Assembly: GCA_030530775.1 (NCBI GenBank)
Contig: JAUMUG010000001.1
Coordinates: 372,001 to 436,000, forward strand
Direction of reading: 5' to 3'
DNA length: 64,000 bases
Origin: Lautropia sp.
GTDB taxonomy: Bacteria > Pseudomonadota > Gammaproteobacteria > Burkholderiales > Burkholderiaceae_E
The position numbers were made by a program, and so were the translations under genes. This document shows positions 1 to 8,787 of the stretch, piece by piece (the first letter of the stretch is position 1; each line of letters starts with the position of its first letter). The notes beneath the pieces were generated by a model. That model was given only the letters and a program-made list of their open reading frames with translations. It was not told the DNA's origin and searched no databases.

Positions 1-308
1 GGTGCATGGCAAAAATGTCGCATCTCTGAGGCGGTGGCGCGGCGTTCGACCGGCGGTCAGTCGCGCCGCGGCAACGATTTGGTCGCCAGGCAACCGTTCG
101 ACGGCCGCTGATCGCGCCGAAATGCCGTTGATCGGCCTAGATTTTTTCACATTTGTTGTAGAAGCGTTGCAAATAACTGGCAATTACTTGATGGCTTACT
201 TTCAGAGGTGTCGCTAAGTGCGTGAAAACTGGCCGAGCGGTTGCTTTTCAAGGATGAGCGATGCTCTGTAAGTCATTGTCATAGCAGGAAAAATCACTTT
301 TGCCTGAT
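1..308. other. intergenic region upstream of the dcw promoter
   Basis: No convincing gene is seen. An open frame at 2-217 has no ribosome binding site and no recognisable protein features. Bases 130-210 are noticeably AT-richer than the surroundings. A weak 5-bp hairpin (GCCGA at about 116 pairing with TCGGC at about 131) is followed by a T-run at 142-147 and could be the terminator of a gene lying outside the window, but the stem is too short to call. Confidence 0.4.
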
Positions 309-337
309 TTGACGCTGCCTCTCAGCCCTCGTATTCT
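309..337 (+). promoter_or_regulatory. sigma70-type promoter of the dcw cluster (Pmra)
   Basis: TTGACG (309-314) and TATTCT (332-337) are separated by exactly 17 bp, matching the -35 and -10 consensus at 5/6 and 4/6 positions. The expected transcription start is near 344, immediately before the MraZ boxes and about 145 bp upstream of the mraZ start codon. The position matches the known mraZ promoter arrangement. It has not been shown experimentally here. Confidence 0.7.
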
Positions 338-345
338 TCGATCTG

Positions 346-380
346 GTGGGATTTTGTGGGAAAAGGTGGGGCGAGGTGGG
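346..380 (+). promoter_or_regulatory. MraZ operator: four GTGGG boxes at 10-bp period
   Basis: GTGGG occurs at 346-350, 356-360, 366-370 and 376-380, each followed by a 5-bp spacer. TGGG direct repeats with 10-bp periodicity upstream of mraZ are the established binding site of the MraZ ring. The array starts right after the predicted transcription start, so bound MraZ would block promoter clearance. This implies autorepression of the whole dcw cluster. Confidence 0.85.
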
Positions 381-488
381 ACAATTGCCCTAACGCTCTT
401 CCCGCGAATTCTTCAAGTGCCCTGGTGGCTGAATGGACGGCCAGGGCGGTGTGCACATATGGCCGGGTCTTGATCAGGTTGGGAGCCG

Positions 489-923
489 ATGTTCGAAGGA
501 AGCTTTCCGCTGTCGCTGGATGCAAAGGGTCGTTTGACGATTCCTGCGCAGTGGCGCGGCATCTTGGAAGAGCAAGGCATCCGCAAACTGGTTCTGACGC
601 GGCATTTCGGAGCCTATCTGCGGGTGTACCCCCTGCCGGAATGGGAGCGGGTCCGGGAACACATCGCGTCCACCTTCACCGCGAAGGACGATCGGACGCG
701 ACGGCTGTTGATTGGAACGGCCGAAACCGTGGAAATGGACGGTGCGGGCCGCATCCTGGTCAGTCCGATCCTGCGTCGGGCAGCCAGGTTGGATCGCAAG
801 GTTGTGATGCTCGGAGACATTACGCGCTTCGAACTGTGGGATGAGCAGGCATTGGAGGCTTATCTGGACGAGCAGGCATCGGCCGGCTTGCCGGAGGGGC
901 TCTATGACATTCCGGGTCTTTGA
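489..923 (+). CDS. mraZ: transcriptional regulator MraZ
   Basis: A 144-residue AbrB-fold DNA-binding protein, the usual first gene of the division and cell wall cluster. The N-terminal sequence begins MFEGSFPLSLDAKGRL, which is typical of MraZ, and a second half repeats the SpoVT/AbrB-like fold (around residues 75-125, including the AETVEMDGAGRI stretch). The ATG is preceded by GGGAG at 481-485. It forms a ring oligomer that binds repeated TGGG boxes, and four such boxes lie upstream at 346-380. The stop codon is 5 bp before the ATG chosen for rsmH, so the two are translationally coupled. Length is close to the family norm of about 140-150. Confidence 0.95.
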   Translation: MFEGSFPLSLDAKGRLTIPAQWRGILEEQGIRKLVLTRHFGAYLRVYPLPEWERVREHIASTFTAKDDRTRRLLIGTAETVEMDGAGRILVSPILRRAARLDRKVVMLGDITRFELWDEQALEAYLDEQASAGLPEGLYDIPGL

Positions 924-928
924 ACGCC

Positions 929-1936
929 ATGAATGAGGATCTGGGTACAGGGATGGATGCAGCGGCGTTCCGTCCGCATCGGCCGGTGCTGTTGCGGGAG
1001 GCGGTGGCTGCACTTTGCATCCGGCCCGATGGCATCTATGTCGACGGCACCTTCGGGCGCGGTGGGCACAGCCGTCAGATACTCCAGGCGCTGGGGCCCC
1101 AGGGGCGTCTGCTGGCACTCGATCGCGATCCGGAGGCTGTCGAGGCCGGGCGCGCGTTGGCTGCAGAGAGTGGTCATGAGCGTTTCGAGATCGTTCATGC
1201 ACGCTTTTCCACCTTCGGCGACGTGCTGGATGCACGGGGGCTGGAGGGGGTCGATGGTGTGCTTCTCGATCTCGGTGTGTCCTCGCCACAGATCGATGAT
1301 CCGGAGCGGGGGTTCAGCTTCACGAGCGAAGGCCCCCTGGACATGAGGATGGATCCGACGCAAGGCAGGTCCGCACGCGAGTGGTTGCTGCAGGCGTCGG
1401 TCGAAGAAATTACCGAGGTATTGAAACGAGATGGTGACGAACGGTTTGCTTTTCCGATTGCAAAGGAGATTGTTGCTCGCCGCGAACAGACCGGCGGCGC
1501 GTCCCTTCAAACCACACGACAGCTTGCCGATCTCGTGGCGGGGGTCGTCCGTCGGCGGCAAAAAAATGCGCAGGGCAAGAATCCGGCCACACGCACCTTT
1601 CAGGCTGTACGGATTCACACCAATGACGAAGGGAACGAGCTCGCGCGGGGGTTGAATACCGCCCTCGCACGATTGAACCCGGGGGGCCGTCTGGCCGTGA
1701 TCAGTTTTCACTCCAACGAAGATCGTGTCGTCAAACAGTTCATTGCACGTCACAGCGGACGTGATGGGCAGCGTCATCCCGTCACGGGAAACCTGCTGGC
1801 AGAACCGCTGCTGCAAAGCCACGGCCGTGTACTGCCGTGCGATGCCGAAGTGGATGCCAACCCACGTGCGCGCTCGGCCGTGCTGCGCGTGGCCGAGCGT
1901 TTGCCGGTGACACCGCACCGAGGACGAGCGAGATGA
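929..1936 (+). CDS. rsmH: 16S rRNA (cytosine(1402)-N(4))-methyltransferase RsmH
   Basis: A SAM-dependent methyltransferase (formerly MraW) that modifies C1402 of 16S rRNA. HRPVLLREAV near the N-terminus, the SAM-binding DGTFGRGGHS loop and the LLDLGVSSPQID motif identify it, and the C-terminal half has the family NPGGRLAVISFHSNEDRVVK segment. The SFHSNEDR version has Asn where most members have Leu. Three starts are possible: TTG 920 (overlapping mraZ), ATG 929 and ATG 953. ATG 929 is preferred as a normal codon close to the mraZ stop. It ends in an ATGA overlap with ftsL. Confidence 0.93.
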   Translation: MNEDLGTGMDAAAFRPHRPVLLREAVAALCIRPDGIYVDGTFGRGGHSRQILQALGPQGRLLALDRDPEAVEAGRALAAESGHERFEIVHARFSTFGDVLDARGLEGVDGVLLDLGVSSPQIDDPERGFSFTSEGPLDMRMDPTQGRSAREWLLQASVEEITEVLKRDGDERFAFPIAKEIVARREQTGGASLQTTRQLADLVAGVVRRRQKNAQGKNPATRTFQAVRIHTNDEGNELARGLNTALARLNPGGRLAVISFHSNEDRVVKQFIARHSGRDGQRHPVTGNLLAEPLLQSHGRVLPCDAEVDANPRARSAVLRVAERLPVTPHRGRAR

Positions 1937-2205
1937 TGCTGAACCGGATCAATATCGTGCTGGCCTTGTTGCTGCTTGCTTCGGCCCTGCTGCTGGTGAC
2001 TTCACAGAATCGTGCGCGCCGTCTCAGTACCGAGATGGAGCGTACACAGGGGCAGATGCGTGAACTCGATGTCCGTCATTCGCAATTGCAGATCGAAATC
2101 ACCCGTCTGTCCAAACCATCACTGTTGGATGACCGTGCCCGCAAGGATCTTCGTATGGTTTCGTTGACGCCCGAGCGCACGATTTATCTGAGAGGAAGCC
2201 GCTGA
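1933..2205 (+). CDS. ftsL: cell division protein FtsL
   Basis: A 90-residue bitopic membrane protein. A short cytoplasmic N-terminus (MMLNRIN) is followed by one hydrophobic helix (residues about 6-22, rich in Leu) and a periplasmic coiled-coil-like segment with heptad leucines. This is the FtsL architecture; it pairs with FtsB and FtsQ to activate FtsWI. The frame is open upstream to 1837, but ATG 1933 overlaps the rsmH stop as ATGA and gives the usual size. It ends in TGATG with ftsI. Sequence conservation in this family is low, so the call rests on topology and position. Confidence 0.9.
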   Translation: MMLNRINIVLALLLLASALLLVTSQNRARRLSTEMERTQGQMRELDVRHSQLQIEITRLSKPSLLDDRARKDLRMVSLTPERTIYLRGSR

Positions 2206-4436
2206 TGGCCAAATCCGTCAAATCCGTCAAGTTCGCCGCGCCGCATTTGCTGCAGGCCCGTCTGCAGCTGTGGCGCTCGCGCTTCATGTTTGCGGTCATC
2301 TTCCTGGCTTTCGTGGCGCTGGCGGGCAAAGCCTTCTATTTGCAGACGGCTTCCAAGAACTTTCTGCAGGCGCAGGGCGCACAGCGCTACGAAAAGACCG
2401 TCGAACTGCAGGCCAACCGTGGTCGCATCCTCGATCGTCACGGTGTGGTGCTGGCCTCCAGCCTGCCGGCCCGTTCGATCTGGGCCTACGCCGACCGGGT
2501 CGACCTGTCCGATCCCCGGCTGCTCGATCTGGCACGGTTGTTGAACATGCAGCCGCTCGATCTGCAGGCCAAGCTGACCCGGGGTGACCGAGGTTTCGTC
2601 TTCCTGAAGCGGCAGGTCGATATGGACACCGCCGAGCGGATCGCCGCATTGCGCATCCGTGGCATCGGTCAGGACAGCGAATACAAGCGCAATTACCCCG
2701 AAGGTGAAATCGCTGCGCATCTGGTCGGTTTCACCGATCTGGCGCACGTCGGTCAGGAGGGGTTGGAGCTGGCCTTCCAGTCGACGCTGGCCGGTACGCC
2801 CGGCAGCCGCCGTGTCAGCCGTGACGGCACCGGTCAGATCATCGGTGGCATCGATCGGATCAAGGAACCGCAGGACGGTCGCGATCTGCGTCTGACCATC
2901 GATTCGCGCATCCAGTATCAGGCCTTCCAGGCCGTCAAGGAAGCGGTGACCAGCCAGAAAGCCAAGGCGGGGGCCGCTGTGGTGATGGATGCCCGCAATG
3001 GCCAGATTCTGGCGCTGGCCAACTGGCCGTCCTACAATCCGGCCGATCGCAAGACGTTGTCGGGCAACAATTTGCGCAACCGTGCCATCACCGATCTGTA
3101 CGAGCCGGGGTCGACGCTGAAGGTCTTTACCGCAGCGTTGGCATTGGAAAGCGGCAAATACCGTCCGCATTCGATGTTCGACGCCAGCGAGGGCTGGATG
3201 AAGATCGGCCGCGACGTGATCCGCGATGCCCATCGGCAGAAGGAGCCGATGACGCTGGCCCAGGTCATTCAGAAAAGCTCGAACATCGGCACCGCCCAGA
3301 TGGCGCTGAATCTGTCGCCCGAAGATCACTGGAAACTGCTGACTTCGGTGGGCTTGACCGAGGCACCGAAGATCGGTTTCCCCGGCGCGGCGTCGGGCCG
3401 CCTGCGCCCATTCACCAAATGGAAGCCGATCGAGCACGCCACCATTTCCTATGGTCATGGGCTGTCGGTGTCGCTGCTGCAGATGGCGCGCGCCTATTCG
3501 ATCTTCAGCGGTCCGGGGCAGGTGCTGCCGGTGTCGCTGGTCGTGCCCGAAGAAGAACGCCGTGTGCGCGCCATCCAGGTGTCATCCGCCAATGCCCGCT
3601 ATCGTGCCGAACGGGTGGCTGGTCAGCAGGTCATCAGCGCCCAGACGGCCGCAGCCATGCGTCGGATTCTGGAACTGTCGGCCGGTCAGAAAGATGCCGT
3701 GGCCAAGGCCGCCGTGCCAGGCTATCGTGTCGGTGGCAAGACTGGCACCACCAAGAAGCTCGAAGGCGGCAAGTACGTCAAGAAATACGTCAGCTCCTTC
3801 GTGGGCATGGCGCCGATGTCGAACCCGCGCGTGATCGTGGCCGTCATGGTCGACGAGCCGGGGGCCGGCAAATATTACGGCTCCGATGTGGCCGCCCCGG
3901 TCTTTGCCAGGATCACCGGCGAAGCGCTGCAGACGCTGGCGGTCGAGCCGGACGCGCCCTTCGAGACCATGATTTCCCCGATCACGCCCGAACTGGTGGT
4001 GGCGCCCGACAGCGTGCCCTCGGCACCGGGTGATGTCGGTCGCGTCAAGGGGGTCAGCATTCCGCGCAGCTCGGTGATTCCGCCGGTACGTGGCAAACAG
4101 AAGATGTCGGCGACCGGTTCCGGGCCAAAGGTTTCGGCCGCTCCGGTCGCATCGGCACCGGCCAAGGTTTCCGCATCGGCAGGCGCTCGGAGGACGCCGA
4201 AAGTCTCATCTGCTCCGGCTGCTTCCAGGGTCTCGAAAGTGTCGGTTGCTCCGACCGTATCGGCCCCGGCAGCATCGACGGTATCGGTGGCGGCGCCAGT
4301 GCCCAAGACCACGGCGCGCGCAGCATCCAAGGTGTCGGCCAACGACGCGGTGCCCGAACGGAGGGCCAACGAGGCGACCCGGACGCTGGTCGCGCGGCAA
4401 TTGGAACGTAGCGGCAATGGCCGGGGTGGCGCATGA
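2205..4436 (+). CDS. ftsI: peptidoglycan D,D-transpeptidase FtsI (PBP3)
   Basis: The septal class B penicillin-binding protein that cross-links division peptidoglycan. There is one N-terminal membrane helix (residues about 28-46), then the pedestal domain and the transpeptidase domain. The catalytic motifs are complete: the S303-T-L-K tetrad, S358-S-N and K512-T-G. At 743 residues it is about 150 longer than usual. The excess is a C-terminal tail from about residue 600, made of Ala/Val/Ser/Pro with repeated K-V-S units and a basic end. The catalytic part looks normal, so the tail is an addition, not a frameshift. It overlaps ftsL (TGATG) and murE (ATGA). Confidence 0.95.
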   Translation: MAKSVKSVKFAAPHLLQARLQLWRSRFMFAVIFLAFVALAGKAFYLQTASKNFLQAQGAQRYEKTVELQANRGRILDRHGVVLASSLPARSIWAYADRVDLSDPRLLDLARLLNMQPLDLQAKLTRGDRGFVFLKRQVDMDTAERIAALRIRGIGQDSEYKRNYPEGEIAAHLVGFTDLAHVGQEGLELAFQSTLAGTPGSRRVSRDGTGQIIGGIDRIKEPQDGRDLRLTIDSRIQYQAFQAVKEAVTSQKAKAGAAVVMDARNGQILALANWPSYNPADRKTLSGNNLRNRAITDLYEPGSTLKVFTAALALESGKYRPHSMFDASEGWMKIGRDVIRDAHRQKEPMTLAQVIQKSSNIGTAQMALNLSPEDHWKLLTSVGLTEAPKIGFPGAASGRLRPFTKWKPIEHATISYGHGLSVSLLQMARAYSIFSGPGQVLPVSLVVPEEERRVRAIQVSSANARYRAERVAGQQVISAQTAAAMRRILELSAGQKDAVAKAAVPGYRVGGKTGTTKKLEGGKYVKKYVSSFVGMAPMSNPRVIVAVMVDEPGAGKYYGSDVAAPVFARITGEALQTLAVEPDAPFETMISPITPELVVAPDSVPSAPGDVGRVKGVSIPRSSVIPPVRGKQKMSATGSGPKVSAAPVASAPAKVSASAGARRTPKVSSAPAASRVSKVSVAPTVSAPAASTVSVAAPVPKTTARAASKVSANDAVPERRANEATRTLVARQLERSGNGRGGA

Positions 4437-6214
4437 GAGATGCCGGGGCCGGGCATGAGCCGGTCGTCCTCAGTACCGATCAGCTGCCTGAATGGTTGCG
4501 CCGGCATCTGCCAGAGACGGGGAATCTGACGGCCGATAGCCGGATCGTGCGTTCCGGGGACGCTTTCTTTGCGTTGCGTGGCGCGCGCCACGACGGTGCC
4601 GCATTCATTCGGCAGGCCGTCGATGCGGGGGCCGCGGCGATCGTGATCGAAGCCGCTCGAGTGATCCAGTCCGATTTGCAGATGCTGCCGGTGCCGGTCT
4701 GTCGGGTGCCCGATCTGAAACTGAGTCTCGGGCCGGTGGCAGCCGACTGGTATGGCCAGCCCAGTGCCGAACTCGATCTGGTGGCCGTGACCGGCACCAA
4801 TGGCAAAACCAGTGTCTCGCACTGGATTGCCGATGGTTGCAACCGGCTGATGGCCGGGGAGCGTGCGGTAGTGGTGGGCACCAATGGGGAAGGCGTGCCC
4901 GGGACGCTGCGCCCGCTCGGCATGACCACCCCCGATCCGCTGACGGTTCAGCGTTTGTTCCGCCGCTATCTCGACGAAGGGATCGAGGTGGTGGCCCTCG
5001 AAGCTTCGTCGATCGGGTTGGAACAGGGTAGGCTGAATGGCAGCGTCATCCGGACGGCGGTCTACACCAATCTGAGCCGTGATCATCTCGACTATCACGG
5101 TTCGATGGATGTCTATGGTGAGGCCAAGCGGGTGCTGTTCGCTTGGCCGGGGCTCAAGAACGCCGTCGTCAATCTGGATGACGTGCTGGCGCCCGCGCTT
5201 TTGACGGTTCTGCAGGACCATCCCGCCGTGCCGCACCGTATCGGCTATCTGATCTATGATGCGCTCGACAATGGCGATGGCCAATACCCGGGCAAGGGCA
5301 CCGGGGCCGACATGCCGCCTGCGTTGCTGCGGGCTCTGTCGCTGGCGGACGTTTGCGACGAGGTGTTGATGGCCGTGGCCATCGAGCCCGGTCGCTGGGT
5401 GCTGAATCTGCTGCAGGCGCCGGGGGTGCCCTTGGCAGGCGGGGAGGACACGTCGGCCGACGACGAAATCGATCTGTCCGGGGTCAGCGACGGTGATATC
5501 GAAGATTTCGAGCAGATGCAGCAGCTACCCACCGATGAGCTGCAGCAGACTTCGGTCGATCTCGACTTGCAGCTGATCGGACGCTTCAATTTGTCCAATG
5601 CTCTGGCGGTGGCCGGTGTCTGGCGTGCCATGGGCTGGTCTCTGGACGAAATCGCCAACCAGCTGGCTGCACTGAAGCCCGTGCCCGGCCGCATGGAGAA
5701 CATTTTGCCGCCTGGTGCCAGTGAGGCCGAGCGAGCGGCAGTGCCCCTGGTCGTGGTCGATTATGCCCACACCCCCGATGCGCTCGAAAACACATTGACG
5801 GCGTTGCGTGAAGTGGCGCAGCAGCGCGGTGGTCGCCTGTGGTGCATCTTTGGTGCCGGCGGCAATCGCGATGCCGGCAAACGCCCACAGATGGCGGCCG
5901 TGGCAGAACGGCTGGCCGACCGGGTGGTGCCGACCAGCGACAACCCGCGCGACGAAGACCCGAAAGCGATCCTGGAGGATGTGGTGGCGGGATTGCGGGG
6001 TGAGGCGTGGCTGGTGGAAGCCGATCGTAAAAAGGCCATCGATGCAGTCGTGGCAGCGGCATCGCCGCAGGATGTGGTGCTGGTGGCGGGCAAGGGTCGT
6101 GAGGCGACTCAGGAAATCGCCGGCGTGTTCCATCCCTTCTCGGACCCCGACACGGTGGCGCAAGCCCTGATGGCCCGTCTCGATCGGGACGCATCTGCCG
6201 GGAGATCCGGATGA
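4433..6214 (+). CDS. murE: UDP-N-acetylmuramoyl-L-alanyl-D-glutamate--2,6-diaminopimelate ligase MurE
   Basis: An ATP-dependent cytoplasmic ligase that adds meso-diaminopimelate to UDP-MurNAc-L-Ala-D-Glu. The P-loop GTNGKT is at residues 121-126, and the DNPR motif at 503-506 is the signature for meso-DAP specificity in place of lysine. Length is 593 against about 500 for most members. The extra residues sit in the central domain before the QLIGRFNLSNALAV segment and include a strongly acidic patch (about residues 336-372). Expression is coupled by ATGA overlaps to ftsI and murF. Confidence 0.94.
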   Translation: MRDAGAGHEPVVLSTDQLPEWLRRHLPETGNLTADSRIVRSGDAFFALRGARHDGAAFIRQAVDAGAAAIVIEAARVIQSDLQMLPVPVCRVPDLKLSLGPVAADWYGQPSAELDLVAVTGTNGKTSVSHWIADGCNRLMAGERAVVVGTNGEGVPGTLRPLGMTTPDPLTVQRLFRRYLDEGIEVVALEASSIGLEQGRLNGSVIRTAVYTNLSRDHLDYHGSMDVYGEAKRVLFAWPGLKNAVVNLDDVLAPALLTVLQDHPAVPHRIGYLIYDALDNGDGQYPGKGTGADMPPALLRALSLADVCDEVLMAVAIEPGRWVLNLLQAPGVPLAGGEDTSADDEIDLSGVSDGDIEDFEQMQQLPTDELQQTSVDLDLQLIGRFNLSNALAVAGVWRAMGWSLDEIANQLAALKPVPGRMENILPPGASEAERAAVPLVVVDYAHTPDALENTLTALREVAQQRGGRLWCIFGAGGNRDAGKRPQMAAVAERLADRVVPTSDNPRDEDPKAILEDVVAGLRGEAWLVEADRKKAIDAVVAAASPQDVVLVAGKGREATQEIAGVFHPFSDPDTVAQALMARLDRDASAGRSG

Positions 6215-7608
6215 TCGATCTGCGTACAGCGTTCGGCTGGTTGCCGCGGGCCGTGATGCTTGGCTGTGGGCATGAACACTTCACTGGTGTTTCGACCGAC
6301 ACCCGGACCGTGCGTCCGGGCGATCTGTTCGTGGCGCTGCGTGGCGACAGATTCGATGGTCATCGTTTCATCGATGAGGCGGTGGCCGCCGGCGCGGTGG
6401 GCATCGTGGTCGAGGAAATGCCCGATACGCTGAAAGTGCCCGCGCTGCTGGTACCCTGCACCCGGCGCGCCCTGGGTGATCTGGCACGGGGCTGGCGTAG
6501 AAAGTTCGACCTGCCGGTGGTGGCCGTGACCGGCAGCAACGGCAAAACCACCGTCAAGGAAATGATTGCCGCGATTCTGGTGGCGCATGTCGGTCAGGAT
6601 GCGGCATTTTCTACGCAAGGCAATCTGAACAACGACATCGGCGTACCGCTGACCCTGTTCCGGCTGCGCTCCGAACACCGGATGGCGGTGATCGAGCTGG
6701 GTATGAACCATCCGGGTGAAATCCAGGTTCTGGCCGGCATGGCGCAGCCGACGGTGGCGTTGGTGCTGAACGCACAGCGTGAGCATCAGGAATTCATGGA
6801 TGGACCCGAAGCCACTGCACGCGAAAACGGCACAGTGTTTCAGGCGCTGCCGGCCAACGGCGTTGCGGTCTATCCGGGCGACGATGCCTGCACGCCGATC
6901 TGGCGGGAGATATGTGGTGATCGGCCCGTGATGGAATTCGGGCTGGCCGGCGGCATCGAGCCGGCGGTGGCCACGTATGCGGTGGCCGCGCAGCGCGAGG
7001 CCCGGCCCGATGGCTTCACAGCCCGGGTGGGCGATGAATACATCGACATCGAGCTGCAGATTGCCGGCCGCCACAATGTGCGCAATGCACTGGCGGCAGC
7101 GGCCTGCGCGCGGGCGCTCGGCATTCCGGCCACCACGATCGTCAGGGGGCTGGCGGCATTCCAGCCGGTGGCCGGTAGGCTGCGCCGCGAGGTGTTGCCC
7201 AATGACGTGGTGATGATCGATGACACCTACAACGCCAATCCGGATTCGATGCGGGCGGCTATCGATGTGCTGGTCGATGAACCGGTCGGTCCGCGCCTGC
7301 TGGTGATGGGGGACATGGGTGAGACCGGCGCCCAGGCCGAGGCATTTCATCGCGAGGTGGGTGAGTACGCCCGCCAACGGGGTATCGATGCCATCTGGAC
7401 GGTGGGCAAGGATATGCAGGCTGCCGCGCAGGCGGCCGGTGACGAGGCGCGCCATTGGCACGGCGCAGATGATTTGTTGGCGGATCATCCGGTATTGCCG
7501 GAAGGTTTCGTCAGTGTTTTGATCAAGGGATCGCGCTTCATGCGCATGGAACGTATCGTACGGGCCTGGTCGGCAGCCGCAGCCAAACCGGCAAGGGAGG
7601 CATGCTGA
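6211..7608 (+). CDS. murF: UDP-N-acetylmuramoyl-tripeptide--D-alanyl-D-alanine ligase MurF
   Basis: A 465-residue Mur ligase that attaches D-Ala-D-Ala to the UDP-MurNAc-tripeptide. The GSNGKTT P-loop has its lysine at residue 112. The N-terminal [16 protein letters not shown] segment and the central [15 protein letters not shown] motif are typical for MurF. The ATG lies within the murE stop (ATGA), and the stop forms TGATG with the preferred mraY start. An AAGGGAGG sequence at 7592-7599 inside its 3' end serves the next gene. Confidence 0.95.
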   Translation: MIDLRTAFGWLPRAVMLGCGHEHFTGVSTDTRTVRPGDLFVALRGDRFDGHRFIDEAVAAGAVGIVVEEMPDTLKVPALLVPCTRRALGDLARGWRRKFDLPVVAVTGSNGKTTVKEMIAAILVAHVGQDAAFSTQGNLNNDIGVPLTLFRLRSEHRMAVIELGMNHPGEIQVLAGMAQPTVALVLNAQREHQEFMDGPEATARENGTVFQALPANGVAVYPGDDACTPIWREICGDRPVMEFGLAGGIEPAVATYAVAAQREARPDGFTARVGDEYIDIELQIAGRHNVRNALAAAACARALGIPATTIVRGLAAFQPVAGRLRREVLPNDVVMIDDTYNANPDSMRAAIDVLVDEPVGPRLLVMGDMGETGAQAEAFHREVGEYARQRGIDAIWTVGKDMQAAAQAAGDEARHWHGADDLLADHPVLPEGFVSVLIKGSRFMRMERIVRAWSAAAAKPAREAC

Positions 7609-8777
7609 TGCTGCTGCTTCTGACGCAATGGCTGTCGCAGGAATTCCGGGTTTTCTCGGTCTTCAACTACATCACGCTGCGGGCGGTGCTGGCCACGCTG
7701 ACGGCACTGTTCATCGGGCTGTTGTGCGGTCCGGCGGTGATCCGTAAGCTGACGGCGATGAAGATCGGTCAGGCTGTCCGCCAAGACGGTCCGCAGACCC
7801 ATCTCGTCAAATCGGGCACGCCGACCATGGGCGGTGTGCTGGTGCTGATTTCGGTCGGTCTGGCCACCATTCTGTGGAGCGATCTCTCCAACCGTTTCGT
7901 CTGGGTGGTGCTGCTGGTCACGCTCGGTTTCGGCATGGTCGGCTGGGTCGATGATTACCGCAAAGTGGTGCATCACGATCCCAAGGGTATGTCGGCCCGC
8001 GAAAAATACTTCTGGCAGAGTGCACTCGGTCTGCTGGCAGCCTTCTATCTGGCCTTTGCCATTCCCACTCAATCGATCAGCGAAGCTTTCCAACTGTTCA
8101 ATCAGTGGGTCAGCAGCGGTTTTCGGGTCTCGCTGCCCGAAACTTCGGCGCTGCAGATTCCCTTCTTCAAGGAATGGGCGATTCCGCTGGGAGGGTTCGG
8201 CTTCGTGGCGCTGACCTATTGCGTCATCGTCGGCACCAGTAACGCAGTGAACCTGACCGATGGCGCCGATGGTCTGGCGATCATGCCGGCGGTGCTGGTC
8301 GGTTCGGCATTGGGTATCTTTGCATACGTCACTGGCAACGCGGTGTTTTCGCGCTATCTGCTGATTCCCTATGTACCGGGCGCCGGAGAGCTGATCGTGC
8401 TGTGCGGCGCGATCCTGGGCGCGGGACTCGCCTTTCTGTGGTTCAACGCCTATCCGGCCCAGGTGTTCATGGGTGACGTCGGCGCATTGTCGCTGGGCGC
8501 TGCGCTGGGCACCATTGCCGTCATCGTTCGGCAGGAGATCATCCTGTTCGTGATGGGTGGGGTATTCGTGGCGGAAACCGTCTCGGTGATGATGCAGGTC
8601 GGCTACTTCAAGTACACCAAGCGGCGTTATGGCGAAGGCAGGCGCATCTTCCGGATGGCGCCGCTGCACCATCATTTCGAAATCGGCGGGGTCAAGGAAT
8701 CGCAGGTCGTCGTGCGTTTCTGGATCGTCACGATGATGCTGGTGCTGTTTGGTCTGTCGACGCTGAAACTGCGTTGA
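7608..8777 (+). CDS. mraY: phospho-N-acetylmuramoyl-pentapeptide-transferase MraY
   Basis: An integral membrane enzyme of about ten helices that transfers phospho-MurNAc-pentapeptide to undecaprenyl phosphate, making lipid I. The family motifs are visible: the cytoplasmic KSGTPTMGG loop, [18 protein letters not shown] and the MAPLHHHFE stretch. ATG 7602 and ATG 7608 are both in frame. 7608 is chosen because it stands 8 bp after the strong AAGGGAGG site and overlaps the murF stop, giving 389 residues, the usual size. Confidence 0.95.
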   Translation: MLLLLTQWLSQEFRVFSVFNYITLRAVLATLTALFIGLLCGPAVIRKLTAMKIGQAVRQDGPQTHLVKSGTPTMGGVLVLISVGLATILWSDLSNRFVWVVLLVTLGFGMVGWVDDYRKVVHHDPKGMSAREKYFWQSALGLLAAFYLAFAIPTQSISEAFQLFNQWVSSGFRVSLPETSALQIPFFKEWAIPLGGFGFVALTYCVIVGTSNAVNLTDGADGLAIMPAVLVGSALGIFAYVTGNAVFSRYLLIPYVPGAGELIVLCGAILGAGLAFLWFNAYPAQVFMGDVGALSLGAALGTIAVIVRQEIILFVMGGVFVAETVSVMMQVGYFKYTKRRYGEGRRIFRMAPLHHHFEIGGVKESQVVVRFWIVTMMLVLFGLSTLKLR

Positions 8778-8787
8778 GGAGCGGACG

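Noticed and set aside
116-147. Terminator-like hairpin with T-run near the window start
   Set aside because: The stem is only 5 bp and the upstream gene is not in the window.
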